Shown one piece after another: positions 1 through 13,500 of a DNA stretch of 64,000 bases. This stretch comes from Asterias rubens (lineage: Eukaryota > Echinodermata > Asteroidea > Forcipulatida > Asteriidae), in NCBI RefSeq assembly GCF_902459465.1, contig NC_047080.1, forward strand, positions 10,514,866-10,578,865, written 5' to 3'. The position numbers and the translations under genes are program-made. The notes under the pieces are model-generated. The model did not search any database. It was not told the DNA's origin and saw nothing but the letters and a program-made list of their open reading frames with translations. Each line of letters starts with the position of its first letter. Position 1 is the first letter of the stretch.

Positions 1-240
1 AGGCATCTTCTCTAGCCACACTGAACCCTCTCACCATCATGACCCACAGTAGCTATGGAGACCGTCCAATCCACTACCACATCAGCTGAACGTATAAGGC
101 ATCTTCTCTATCCACACTAAACCCTCTCACCATCATGACCCACAGTAGCTATGGAGACCGTCTAATCCACTACCACATCAGCTGAACGTATTAGGCATCT
201 TCTCTATCCACACTGAGCCATCTCACCCCCATGACTCACC
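1..240. repeat. 96-bp tandem repeat, about 2.4 copies
   Basis: Copies begin at 1, 97 and 193 with AGGCATCTTCTCTA; the period is exactly 96 bp and copies 1 and 2 differ at a few positions. The array is cut by the window edge, so its full length is unknown. Confidence 0.9.
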
Positions 241-541
241 GTATGGAGGAGATAGCTGACGATGAGGAGCTTATTAAAAGTATATCGGCTCTGTACATTT
301 CGAGCAGCGTTTTCTGCGTAACAGCTCTACGAAATTAAACCCAGGTTTTACCTTTTGGGTATCTCGCTTAATAACGAAGCCCATAGCTATGGCTATATGA
401 ACTCACTGCTGGGTGAATATAGGTCGAATATCAAATACACCAGGCTCTAGTGATAAAGGTCTGCAGGGCTCTCTCAGAAGGTTAAACTTCTCTCGGTTAG
501 CATAGTGGCGTGACGTCGGTATGTGAAGCATCTACGGCCAG

Positions 542-572
<31 letters not shown>

Positions 573-3234
573 ACCTAGGCCGGGCTCTGTGTGCTTAAGT
601 CGGTATCTCCACACTGCCTCATGCGTACAAACTGTCACACCACAAAGTGTACGAGTAGAGAGAAGTTTGTAATGGACTGATGTGTGAGGATTTGTCCGTT
701 AATGTACCGTGGTTGTGCAGTGTGTGCTGTGTTGATCAGTGCGTCACATCATCGTGTGAGGACTCGAGAGTAGGAGGAGGCAAGCTCCCGTAGTAAATTG
801 AGAATTCTCCGGGTTTGTTTGTGTCGCCTTTCAATAAACATGAATGTTTAATACAACCAGCGTGAATTACGACTGTTTTTCCTGACTCTCTCTCTCTCGG
901 TGTGCTGGACTCTGTGTAATGTCGAGACTGCATCACAACTGGGGTAGCATCATTACATCTTCCCCGGTGTAGGGTGACAATGTATGGCACCAGCAACAAT
1001 TCCGTCTGGTTATGAAGAAACTTTGGAGTGCATCTATATATTCTGCTTCGAGTATCGACCATTTGTATCAATGAAAACTAATTCTGAAGCCTAAAGACCA
1101 ACTAGTGATGACAGATTTATATAAGGAATTCGGTCAACCGGCAGAAAATAAAGATGTTGTGTGTTATACTAGAGTCACCTCTTGGTGGATCTGAAGGATG
1201 CAGGGATAGGATCAGATTATTTGATATGAGCGATGCCAGGGATAACTTACGCATAGTGTCGATGGTTGGGTTTAACTCCAAGGTTTTAAATCCAATTTTC
1301 AACTCAAGAGGGAGTTAAGGGATTTAAGCAGGATTAAAGGGAGTGCAGACGGACCCATATAGCAGTCGAAACCCCAGGTTACCTACAGCGTTGGAAGTTA
1401 ACAACATAACCTACTTTTATTCAAATCAGGTAGTAGACCTCAGGAGAGAAAAAAAAACTTGAACACCGTGAACTATTCCCCCAGGAGTGCAAGGTCTAAA
1501 ACGTACGTCGACATCAGTGCTCCAAACCGAAACGGGTTTACAAGGTGAAGTTTTTAGCCTACGTTGAGAGGGGCATCTCAAGGGTTAATGGATGCAGCTA
1601 GTACGAGAATAAATATAGTTGAATTCGCAATTGAGGGTTACTCTCATAATTTGTGTATGCAAGTTTTTTTCAACACAGTTGTCTACGATTATACAAGAAA
1701 GAAGAAAAAAAAAACACCGACAAATAATCTGTTTTTGGATCTCTTGTGGATGACATGGACTTGACCCCGTGTGAGTTGACTTGAGTTTCCACGCTGTACT
1801 GCATGCCGTTGGTGTGTGCTGCATGTGTAGAGTTCATCTGTGTGAAACGAGTGGTGTATTGGTATACTCATACTGTGGTGGAATAAAAATAAATAATGTA
1901 TTGTGGTCGCTGCGTTGGAACTGTAACCTCGAGTTTTGAAGGAAGTTAACTGTGTTATGTAATAAGTGAATTTGTTCTGTGGTTAATTAATTCACAATAT
2001 TGCATTCTGGCAGCAAGTGATGTTTGCACTGTATACACACAGTGGTGGTTGAATTACCACAAGTGAAATTTATCTTGGACGCCAGTTGGCTGTTTATCGT
2101 GTACGCATTTACACCGTGCATGCTTTCGCGTACAAGAGGTTCCTATAGCTACCGAGAAGTACAAAATACATGGACAGACTGCAAACTGAAACCATTAAAA
2201 CTGAATCTACTCAACTGTATGTAACGAGTGTTTTTCCTTCTGTGAGATTATTATACTGTGCTAGTGTGGGTTATGCACTGTTTGGTAGTTTCATGGTTCA
2301 TGTATTTACTCCGTGAATAAATAACACAACTGCTGAGTAAACAAGCAACGAGCAAGTTAGTGCTGGTAATGGTATTAGTACACGGGTAGTCTGTGGTTGT
2401 GTTTTGATCCTGGGGGTTGATATTGATAAAGTAGCAACCGGAATACATGGACTCTAAAGGCAAAGCTGGACAACACCACTGAACAACTAGAGTTTCAAGT
2501 AATGGCCAAACAGATTTAGCACAAAGTAGAGTTATACTGGACCTACCCAAGGCTACCAATGTCGCAAGCTACCAGCAGTATTCCTGGGTAACACCCATGG
2601 GTCCATTGTTGCCAACATACGGGCTTCCATTGTTCCGTGACCAGCCGACCGTTCGGTCTGTGTTTTGTTCGGTGCTCGGAGCAAAAGACCCATGTTATAC
2701 TCGCCCTATAAAGATGGAGGACTACTGTTCTAAATGGTATGTACATTTTTGGTTAGAATTTGGTATATTGTTGGAGTGGATTACGGGGGTGGTTTAGCAA
2801 GACAGTGCTAGAAAGTACCTCCCGTTTACTGGGTAGTTAGTTGATGCATAGAGCAAGGACCGTTGGTTGATGGGACGTTGTATGTGTTGAACCCTTCCTC
2901 AAGGTTGTGAACCATTACTTCCTCGTTAAACCATGGTTGAACTGACGAGAATATAACTTGCGAAGAGAGTTGAACACTAATAATCATTCTCTGTTGTTTT
3001 GTTTTACTCCACTAGACTCAGGACTGCATTCTAACACTACCAGCGTAAGTCAAATGACTGTATCGTCATCTCTTGGCAACCATCACAGTTGTTTTTAAAA
3101 GAGTTTCCTGTCAGTTCATTCTCAGGGAAAAGGAAAAACATGGCCTCCCAACATGGTCTGGTAGCCGATGATATAGACCGGATGCAGCAAGTTAGTGTGA
3201 CTCCAATCAGATCTTCTATTCCAGTCATGAGGCT
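241..3234. other. Intergenic sequence without a recognisable gene
   Basis: Open frames here are short (at most 111 codons) and none resembles a known protein. The stretch contains a GAT/ATG microsatellite at about 545-572. It may include promoter and first non-coding exon of the FAM78 gene that starts at 4306, but I see no convincing TATA box or CpG cluster. Confidence 0.6.
545..572. repeat. (ATG)n microsatellite
   Basis: An uninterrupted run of about nine GAT/ATG trinucleotides. Confidence 0.9.
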
Positions 3235-4305
3235 ATGGAGGGGTCCGGGACCCTGCTTGATGCTGGCTTCCTCTATTGGCCATTATCTCCAGATCCACTC
3301 GTTTCCCCATTAATGCCGGTGGAAATGACATCAGAGGAAAATCCAGATTGTGGCCCCGCCGTCAGTTGTTGTAGTAGCTGTGCTCGTTTTGTCCACCGTC
3401 ATAAGCTGCTGGACCCCGGCCCGGATCTGAGCAGCTCCTCACTCCACGCCAGACCTGGTTGTTGGGACGACAGAGTGAGAGTTGAACTCCTAGGACCTGT
3501 TGTTGAGTCGAAAAGTTTTGCTTACCACGACCGAGCGTGTTCTCTGGATCCAAGCAGACCGGGGCTTAGTCAGTCCCTACGGGGGATTCATCACCACTTC
3601 CCCCATCAAGAACTTCTCAACAAGTCTACAGAAAGCTATAGTTTCTACCCAGCTTCAACATTGAATCAGCTGCTGCCTAGTCTGCTTATCTGTCTGCTGT
3701 TGTTTTTGTACTTTGTGAACAAAGTGAATTGCTACCAAACTCATTTGGATTTTATACCCGGTCTTTTGATACAACTTTTGTTGCTGTGTATACTACCACC
3801 GACAACACTTGTTGAAATATTGAAACTATCTTGGAACCATGTATTATTAGCATCTTCAAAATCTGTTCAGAACTCAAAAAAGTTTTCAACTGGAGTTGAA
3901 CAAACTAAAGTTAACATATCAACGTCGGTGCCAAGTGAGCTTACTTTTTCTCCATCACTCGCGTTGTTAACAAAGTTTATAAACTTGTGTAAACTTGGTT
4001 ATTCGAGTGAGCAAATCGGTGCTGAGGTTAAAACACGGGTATTTTATCCCGCTCCGCTCAAAATTATTGCAAATAAAGTTCCACAAACTTATATAAAGTT
4101 GTCGGATACAAAACCCTCGCAGAGTGGTACGACACTCGACTCGTACGTGTGTGGAACTAAAATAAGTCTTCGGATACTCAAGCGCCCAGAAGAAGAAGCT
4201 GGCGCTTTTCGAGAAGCGATTGTGAACTTTCTGACTTGCATCTTTCCTTTCGTCGCCGACCTAGGACGAGCTAGTTATACCCCACGACTCTTCCAGCACT
4301 TGCCG
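3235..4305 (+). other. Open reading frame in phase with and upstream of the FAM78 start (5' UTR or N-terminal extension)
   Basis: From an ATG at 3235 there are 357 sense codons without a stop, running in frame into the conserved FAM78 start at 4306. The predicted peptide has Leu-rich hydrophobic stretches near residues 146-160 and 176-187 and otherwise looks compositionally ordinary; I recognise no domain. Known FAM78 proteins start close to the Met-Gly-Cys at 4306, so the simplest reading is 5' UTR. However, 357 stop-free codons in AT-rich DNA are unlikely by chance, so an alternative extended isoform or a separate upstream coding segment cannot be excluded. Confidence 0.5.
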
Positions 4306-4568
4306 ATGGGGTGCATACTGCCAAAACGCCAGAAGAACCTCGGTCTTGAAGGTGATATCAAAGTGTACGACCTCCATGCGATCATCGACCCGCATCCGAC
4401 CACGCTCATCGAGAACTCCCCGACCGTGCTGAAGTACCAGACGCCGCACTTCCGCGCCTCGGCCCGGGTTCGATTCCCACCCGTGAGCGGCAATGACACG
4501 TGGCAGATCGGATGGGTACAAGGTTGTAATAATATGGACTTCACCATCTCCTACGGCAATCTGGGAAC
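4306..4568 (+). CDS. FAM78: FAM78 coding exon 1
   Basis: Encodes residues 1-87 plus two bases of codon 88. Contains KVYDLHAIIDPHPT, SPTVLKYQTPHFRASARV and TWQIGWVQGCNNMDF. The start was chosen because MGC begins the region of family similarity and because family members begin there; the frame stays open upstream to 3235. Confidence 0.9.
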
Positions 4569-7553
4569 GTAAGTTTCACTTTTATATTTAATTTTTGTGA
4601 CAAAAATTAACCTTTTGTTTTTTTTAGTGGACTGGAAGGCTCCTAGGCCGTTTTCAGATATGGCGGACACAATACTAGAATACCAGGCTAGGGTAAATCT
4701 GTTTGTATACACCCAAACCAAAATGTGCACTCCCATGATTGTGTCCACCATATCTCAAAAAGGCTGATGAAAACACGCATACCATCAACTTCAAGATAAA
4801 GTACGTCTCGTCTGGCGCTACCTGGAACTTCCCCTCATAAGAACAATTAAATACAGTGCACAGTTCTCCATCAAGTATATGCTTGTATTTAAAAACTTTA
4901 AATACAGAATTGAGTGAAAACTAACACAACCGAAAAGGTGTAAAAGAAGAAAACGTCTGTCCACAAAAAATTGCACTGCTCTGCAGTGCTACCTAACAAG
5001 GGGTCGATTTCTCAAAGAGTTAGGACTAGTCCTTTACTTAAGACAATATGTAGTCCTAGGAGGATATGAAAAATTTGAGGCTAGTCCTACGTTATAAGAC
5101 TAGTCATAACTCTTGGTGAAATCCGCCCTAGAGCATTATTATTTACTGAACTGACTGTGTACATGAACATATCACGTTGTGTATGGTTTGAATAAGCCTG
5201 GAAAATATGTGTTGCCAGAGTTGTACTTCGTTGTTGAACACCACTCGGATTGACTCGACAAGTTCCTCCATAAGCCATTGAACACAACAACAACAACAAC
5301 GAAACAACAACAGCACTAAAACAGCCACAACAACAAACTATAACATAGAACTTCCCCTACACTCTTATCGCACTAAAGTTCAAAGTTCATTCCCTTTGTA
5401 ATGTTGGTATCTCATTCTAAATGCGTAGTTCATATTATCATAATCAATTTAAGTTCATCATTTCCTCTTTCCTTACACTATTTTAGAACCACCGCCTCAA
5501 AACAGTTAATCATTTTGCCAGATTGATCTATAGTCATCATAGTAAGCGTACGGACTTAAAGGCAGTGGAAACTATTGGTAATTACTCAAATACATGTAAT
5601 TGTGTTAGGATACAACCTTACTTGGTAACGAGTAATGGGGAGAGGATGTTAGTATAAAACATTGTGAGAAACAGCTCCCACTAAAGTAACGTAGTTTTCG
5701 AGAAACAGGTAATTTCTCACCGAATATTTGAATTCAAGCATTTGAAAGCACACAACTTGTGCGACAAGGGTGTCTTTTCTCCCATTATTCTCTCGCAACT
5801 TCGACGACTAGTTTAGTTAATTTTTTACAGGTTTGTTATTTTATGCATTTAAATGTTGAGATACCCCCTAGTGAGAAGACTGGTCTTTGAAAATAACCAA
5901 AAGGTTGCCCAGTGCCGATAAGTCGATATTTGGTGGCAATATTTCATATAGAGCACGTGAGATCAACGCACCAGCATATTTTATGTAAAACGGCAATGGA
6001 AAAATGTTTGTGTCTGTACCAACTGGGGTTAAACTCTCTGTTAAATAAACATAAAATGACTCATTTTCCTTATTCATTAATCAGCGAATGAGAAATGCTC
6101 GCGAGTGCAGTCAACTGTAATATAAACATATTAATTTTGTTTGTGCTTTCACACACTGAATTACAACAGGTGTGACAGCTAATTATGGTGAGATAAAAGG
6201 AACACGTTGCCTTGGATCGGTCGAGTTGGTCACTGAAAAGCATTTGTAACCGTTTGTTATAAAATGCATATAGGTAGAAAGATATTGTAAAAGTAGAATA
6301 CAATGATCCACACAAACATGCCTCGAAATTGCACGGTTTTCCTTTTACCTCGTCGACTAACACGGTCGGCCATTTATGGGAGTCAAATTTTTGACTCCCA
6401 TGTATGGCCGACCGTGTTAGTTCGCACAGTAAAAGGAAAACCACGCAATTTCAAGGCAAACTTGTGTGGATCATTGTATTCTACTTTTACAACATCTTTC
6501 TACCCATATGCATTCTATGATCACTGAAGTGGAGTTCGTCATGAGTTTGCCAACCCAAGTTCGTTTGGGTTATTCAAATGGCGGCGCCCATGACCAAACT
6601 TCATGGTTGAGCGAGTCCTCGTTTTCAGAAACTGTAACTTAAAAATATTCTCATATTATACAGACCTATATGAGAAACTTAATGAACCACGGTGTGTGAT
6701 GTTTCTTAATGGTAATATCATGATCACTGAAGTGGAGTTCGTCATGAGTTTGCCAACCCAAGTTCGTTTGGGTTATTCAAATGGCGGCGCCCATGACCAA
6801 ACTTCATGGTTGAGCGAGTACTTGTTTGCAGAAACTCTAACTCAAAGATATTCTCATATTATACAGACCGTTATGGGAAACTTAATGAACCACGGTGTGT
6901 GGTGTTTCTTAATGGTATTATCATGATCACTGAAGTGGAAAATGTGTGACAAAGAGTTTGTCATGACTATGACAAACGCAGTTCGGGTTATTCAAAATGG
7001 CTGCGCCCATGACCAAACTTCATGGTTGAGTGAGTGCTTGTTTCAGAAACTGTTACTCGATGACATTTTCTAATCAGACCGATTAGAGAAACAAAACGGA
7101 CCACAACGTGTGATTTGTTTCTTAATTTAAAGATAAATTTATCTATGTCCTGCTTATGTATTAGGTTACTTATGTACAAAATATATTTTAAAAAAAGCTA
7201 CGTTAATTTTTTTTTTTTTACTTCGGGTTGCGTAAGACTTCAGCAAACCTTCAATTAAAACGTCAAGTCATGGTGTTGTAAAAGGAAGGTTTTTGCTCAG
7301 TGACGGATTATTTATGTAAAGATCACACGCACTTTGATTGAACAGACATTGCAATACAGTCACCCAGACCAATAAGTTCACGTGCGATACAAGAACTTTC
7401 ATGTCAACCTTGTCCACAGTCGTCGATAATACTACTTTAATCTGCTCAACCCCCATCCCAGTCCATGACATGCTTTACGAGTCACATTACCGAGTGACAA
7501 GAAATATGATCTATTTACCAGACGGGTCTATGGGGGTAAATTGCGCATCACGC

Positions 7554-7584
<31 letters not shown>

Positions 7585-10500
7585 CGATTTAGAAAGTCAT
7601 GACTACAAAATGTGCTGTAAGGCCCAGACCTCATCTCAGTTCTGAACACCCAAAGAATAAATAAAAATACGAGATGCGCCAGAAAGAAATGGAGGCCCTG
7701 TATGGTTTGTTTTTGAAAGGGCAAGGGGCACCTAGACATTTTCTCCTTGGTAAAGGGCACCCTACGAGGAACTTGTACATTTGTACGAGAGCATTTTAAG
7801 GGCACGAAGGCAATGACCAGGGGGCATGAGAGATCACCTTCGTTGCCTCCGTGGAGTATCAGGCCTATTGAATATGTATACATCCAGTCCTACTCAATAC
7901 ATCCATGGTGATCGTATTTTATTTGCGATTATCTGTGCTTCTGCAGCTCGATTATATAAATTCGATTAACAGATGGCGCTTATACGATTATAGTCAATAC
8001 TTCACTTTATGACGAGTTATGATCGATTTTTTAATATACAGTCGATATTCTTCTATGTTGAAGCTTTGTAATCGTGTTTAAATGGCACACTCAATTGCTT
8101 TATATCCATTCGATTAGTCTGCTCATGCAAGGACCTACTTGATCATGGTTTGTGGTTAGTTCAACCACGTGTTCTGAGATAGGAATCTTGTTTGTAAAAC
8201 AAGAGCTGTGGTTGGCATATAACGTGCCTTGGTTTGGCCTAAAGGTATGAACAAACAGGCCTAAAGGTGTTGCATAGAGGTATTAATAGCCTGACATAAA
8301 GGTATGAACAACCTGGCATAGAGGTATTTAAAGCCTGGCCTAAAGATATTAATAGCATTACATAAATGTATTAATAGCCATGCCTAAAGGTATTAATAGC
8401 ATTGCATAAAAGTATTAATAGCCTGGCCTAAAGGTACTAATAGCCTAGCCTAAAGGTATTTATAGCCTGGCCTAAAGGTATTAATAGCCTGGCCTAAAGG
8501 TATTAATAGCCTGGCCTAAAGGTATTAATAGCCTGGCCTAAAGGTATTAATAGCCTGGCCTAAAGGTATTAATAGCCTGGCCTAAAGGTATTAATAGCCT
8601 GGCCTAAAGGTATTAATAGCCTGGCCTAAAGGTCCTTAGTGTATGGATCGGGGTTTAAGTTTTATGATCACGAGAGTGACGATCTACTTTCGCCTATAAT
8701 TACAACTTAAAGGCACTGGACACATGGGGTTATTGTCGAAGACCAGCATTTTTTGCTTGGGTGTATCCCAAATCTGTGAAAATTTGGACTCAATTGGTCA
8801 TATCGAAGTTGAAGGAGAATTATGAAAAAAAGAAAAAACAATGCGCAGAAAATTTGTTGAACAATTTTCTGACTAGCAGAAATGAGCAGCATACCAATCT
8901 TAATGTGTACATGTGCCATGGTAGTTTGGCTGGTACCCATTTTTCTGGTACGTAAGCATAAAGGACAGGTTGTATTAGCAATTTGTTCTGCTTTAGTAGC
9001 TGTTATAAGAAACTAGGCTGTGGGTCAAATCCAATACGGTGCGATACAGCCACCCGTAAATCATCTTGCGCATTAAACGTTAATACTACACGAACAGTTC
9101 AAACAAGATTAAATTGCCAGCCATTTCCGTAACACAAATTGCTCTGGCGGCTTTCACTTCCCGCAACATGAAGTATACGTTGGGGCCTAGTTTGCCACGG
9201 TGGGTAATTTTCATCAGTTAATGCGGCAAATTCGGCAGACAGTGTACACGATTTTTTGGTTCATCTATAAATGCAAACCGACATGGGGTATTCCGTATAC
9301 TATAGTCTCTTGCTGGTATAATATAATATGCCATTAATCTGTTTGTGCCAAAACGCAAGCGGTATAATGTGAGGCAATTACTTGTGACAATTTCTCCTGA
9401 TCCCGGCTTGGGTTGCTGATTATTAAAGGCACTTGACACGTTTGGTATCCTTACTCAAAACAGTTGTCAGCATAAAAACCTTACTTGGTAACAAGCAATG
9501 GAGAGAGCTGTTGATAGTATACCACATTATGAGAAACGGCTTGCTCTGAAGTAACGTAGTCTTGAGAAAGAGGTAATTTCTCACTCAAATAATTAGGCAT
9601 CTGAAAGCAAATAAAGTATATATGCAACAGGGGTGTTTTTCTTTCATTAATCTTTTGCAAATTCGATGACAAGTTAAGCCCAAATCTCCACAGGTTTGTT
9701 ATCAATTAAATACATATGTTGGGATACACCAAGTGAGACAGTCTGGTCTTTGACAATTACCAAAGGTGACAAGTGCCTTTAAATGCTAGATGTGCCATTA
9801 ATATGTTTGTGCAGAAACGCAAGCGGTTTAATGTGAGGCAATTACTTGTGACAATTTCTCTTGATCCCAGCTTTGTTTGCGGATCTTAAAGGCATGGCCC
9901 CCTTTTGGTCATTGTCAAAGGCCAGTATTTTCACTGGGTGTATCTCAACAGAATGCATGGAATAACAAACCTGTGAAAATGTTGACTTAATTGGTCTACG
10001 AAACGGCAAGAGAATAACGACAGGAAAAACACCCTTGTTGCACAAATTTGTGTGCTTTCAGATGCCTAATAAAAGCCTTCAGGCCCGAAGTCTTTACGTA
10101 TTTGAGTGAGAAATTACCTCTTTCTCAAAAACTACGTAACTTCAGAGGGAGCCGTTTCCCACAATGTTTAACACTGTCAACAGCCCTTCATTGCTCGTTA
10201 TACCAAGTCAGTTTTTATGTTAAACATTATTTTGAGTAAAAAGCTAAGCCGTGGTTTCGAAACTGGCCGTATAGAATGCGTATACATTTTCCTAATATGA
10301 TAAAACAAATTGGAGTGGGCGAAGTACAATGAACTAAAAATCTTAAAGACTAAACCCAGTGTGTCAACTGTCAACACGTTACGCTACACGAGTACTTTGT
10401 AGAAGCTGTGACGTCACAACAAGGACTGAACAATAGGTCGAGTTGGCCAAAGCTGACTGCAAATACCAAACAATGAAACTTTTCCAAGAGAATGGTTTTG

Positions 10501-13500
10501 TGGAATTTGAAGGCTGACATTTTATTTCAAACCCCAAAACCAGTGGGCATAAAAAGTCATTGTTTATAACGTTGTGTAGGAGCCACTGATTCACGCCACA
10601 CGCGGAAGGACGTGGTTGTAAAGTGTGCCGTTTTTGGACAGGCCACGGACCACACGAGCCCTGAACTGCCCTTCCCTTCCGGGACTGGTTGATGAACTTC
10701 TTGCCAGGACTTAAAAGGTTATCGTTTTAGACAAACAACATCAACTTACTGTACAAACCCTTGCGATAAAAAAGACAGATTTTATGTCCATCAGGTTAAA
10801 GGCACTGGACACGAGGCCGTGTGACAGCGTCTTTCCTTCCGGGATTGGTTCATGAACTAACTAGTTGCCAAAAACTTAAATACACAAACAAAACAAAGCA
10901 TGCTGGCAAACCCTTGTTTTAAATAAAGTAGAATTTAGTAGAAGCCTGATACTTCACGGAGGCAACGAGGGCGATTGCCACCATGCCCCGTGGTCATTTC
11001 CTTGGTGCCCTTGAGATGCTCAAGTAGAAATTGTCTATAGGGTGCCCTACCAAGGAGAAAACGCCTTGATGCCCTTGCCATTTCAAAAACCAAGCATACA
11101 GGCCTGATTTTGTGTCCAGATTAAACTTTATAGCCAAAATTTAGCACCAATTGTCAAGGTCCAATACAATGTAACTATTTACACACCATTAAGTGTAATA
11201 GTTCTACTCAAATATTCTGTTATCGATCTAATTGGTCTATCTACAAATACCTAACGATCACTGTTTACTTTAAAGTCCTCTAGAGTACTCGGGGTGCAAA
11301 TATACAAAATGCCAAAGTCTGTACAAAATTGGGTGGGACGGAAGGCTGAAAGATGGTGGGCGGTTGCTTCCAAATAATGCACGTCACATAATTCACAGGG
11401 AGTTTTAATCACATGTAGGTATAGAAAATACATAGTTTTTTTAAGACATACACCATTGTTTCAGTACCGTTTATAATTCCATTAATTTCCAATTGATGGT
11501 TTCCTTTAAATTCTGCTGAAACAACAAGAAGTGTTCGTAACCTGATCCCAAACGTATATATCTTCACATACTTTCACCAGCAATGACCCCCGTATTAGAA
11601 CACTCCTGTACTATATATCAAGCAAGATATTTAGTTTCGGGCAGTTTTGTCAACCTGATAACCATTTTGAAGTACAGCCCTTTTGTTTAAGTAGAGCCAG
11701 TGATACCCTAAGCCTAAGCAAATGGCTGGAAACATTGGCTATATACACTACCTAGTACTTCCCCTGTAGCCAACATTTAAACAAAACGGGCTGTGCTCCA
11801 AACTCATAAATACATTAAGACACATCAAATCAATATTTCTTCAGGACGACAAAAACAAAATGAGAAGAATTTTTTCCGCTGAAAATATCCAGGATATAAA
11901 AACGTCAGAACTTTAAAGCGGTTGGGGCAATTTGAAGGCATGGCGTTTGATAAAATACGGTCGATACGGAAAACAGGAAACGCTTTCCACTTGAACCAGA
12001 GGGTAAAAGTGTTGAATAGCGCGTCTCGGAACCCCGTCGGGGGCATTTCAAGTTAGTCCGGTACTCACTTTACAAAACTGCCCGACAATTTAGCAATTTG
12101 TTCTTTTTTGTGTGGTTTTATTGCCCAAAGGAACATTGTCTCGATGAATAATAAATGAAACATCGCCTATTAATTCAGACCACGTAAATTGAGTTTTCCC
12201 ACTGCCTGTATTTTGGAACGTGTAGCACGTGCGTGTGGCATTCAGGCCTGTATGCTTCGTTTTTCGAAAGGGCAAGGGCACCCAAGCATTTTGTCCTTGG
12301 AAAATAAATGGCTTCGAATGAGGAAATAACGTACACCAAGTCTGGAATTACGAGACTATGGCCTCCGTTGCTTCTTGTCTTGGCCTTAGTGCCCCTTCAA
12401 AACGTCCCTCAGACTTGAAGATGCACCAATGGAAGTGTCTTAATTAGACCCTCTAAAAGACCAGGCAAGGGCACCAAGGCATCTTCTCCTTGGGAAACTG
12501 GCACCCTATACGAGGAAACTGTAAATTCCTACAGGGGCATTTCAAGGGCACCAAGGCAATGACCAGGGGACACGGAGGCAATCGCCTTCGTTGTCTCCTT
12601 ATCAGTATCAGGCTTGGGCGTTGCGTTTGCCACACTCACTTGGCATTAAACTGTCTCATAGAACATGATGATTCAACATTCAAACATTACGCAGCTATAA
12701 ATTAACTCCTTAAATATTAACAGGAATTAATAATTGATCTGGGGCAGGGATAGACCGCGAAACGTCAACTGTACGTGTTCACCAACTATAATCACACTCA
12801 ATGTGGTTACATTCTGGCGCTACTGACTGGCTATGATTTATCCATGAGTGTTAATTTGCATATCTCGACACGTCATTATGATTATAATTAGCAGTTAAAT
12901 CTATACATTGATCAAGGCTAATGAATGATGAGAAGCGAAGTGGGCATGGTAATGAGGACATCATCAAATTAATTCCTTGTTTGGTGTCAAGACAGCAAGA
13001 GGTAAATCGATCTTCGTGGGTTCAGATCAGACTATGGCGCGTTGGAAAGAGTTTATGTACAGGCTCCATGTTGAAGCAATACCCATATATAATGTGGGTA
13101 TTTACAATGGGGCATTACTGTGTCTGATATGCTTACAGCACTGGGGTGGACTTCACAAAGAGTTAAGACTAGTCTCATCTCGAGTTAGGACCAGTTACTC
13201 GTCCTAACTTGGGACTATCCATGCAATTTGTATATCTCCAAGTTAGGACTAGTCCCAACTCTTTGTGAAATCGACCCCTCGACACCTTTGGTAATTGTCA
13301 AATGGCCAGTATTGTTACTTGGTGATCCCAACATAATGTGCATATAAAATAACAAGTCTTAAAAAATTTGGATTCAATAGGAGACTTTCCAACGCTAGGT
13401 GGCAGCAGACATACCGGGTAAATTTCCATTGTTTACGTAGTTTACAATGGATTTATCCGGTAAGTCTGCTGCCCTTTATCGTCTCAGAAAGTCTCCCATT

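Noticed and set aside
6303..6527. ORFs across 6070-6527 and 62872-63381 with similar peptides
   Set aside because: They are translations of the two arms of the family D foldback element, not genes.
11825..12046. 73-codon minus-strand ORF (FRDALFNTFTLWFKW) as a LINE fragment
   Set aside because: No reverse transcriptase or endonuclease motif is visible and the frame is short.
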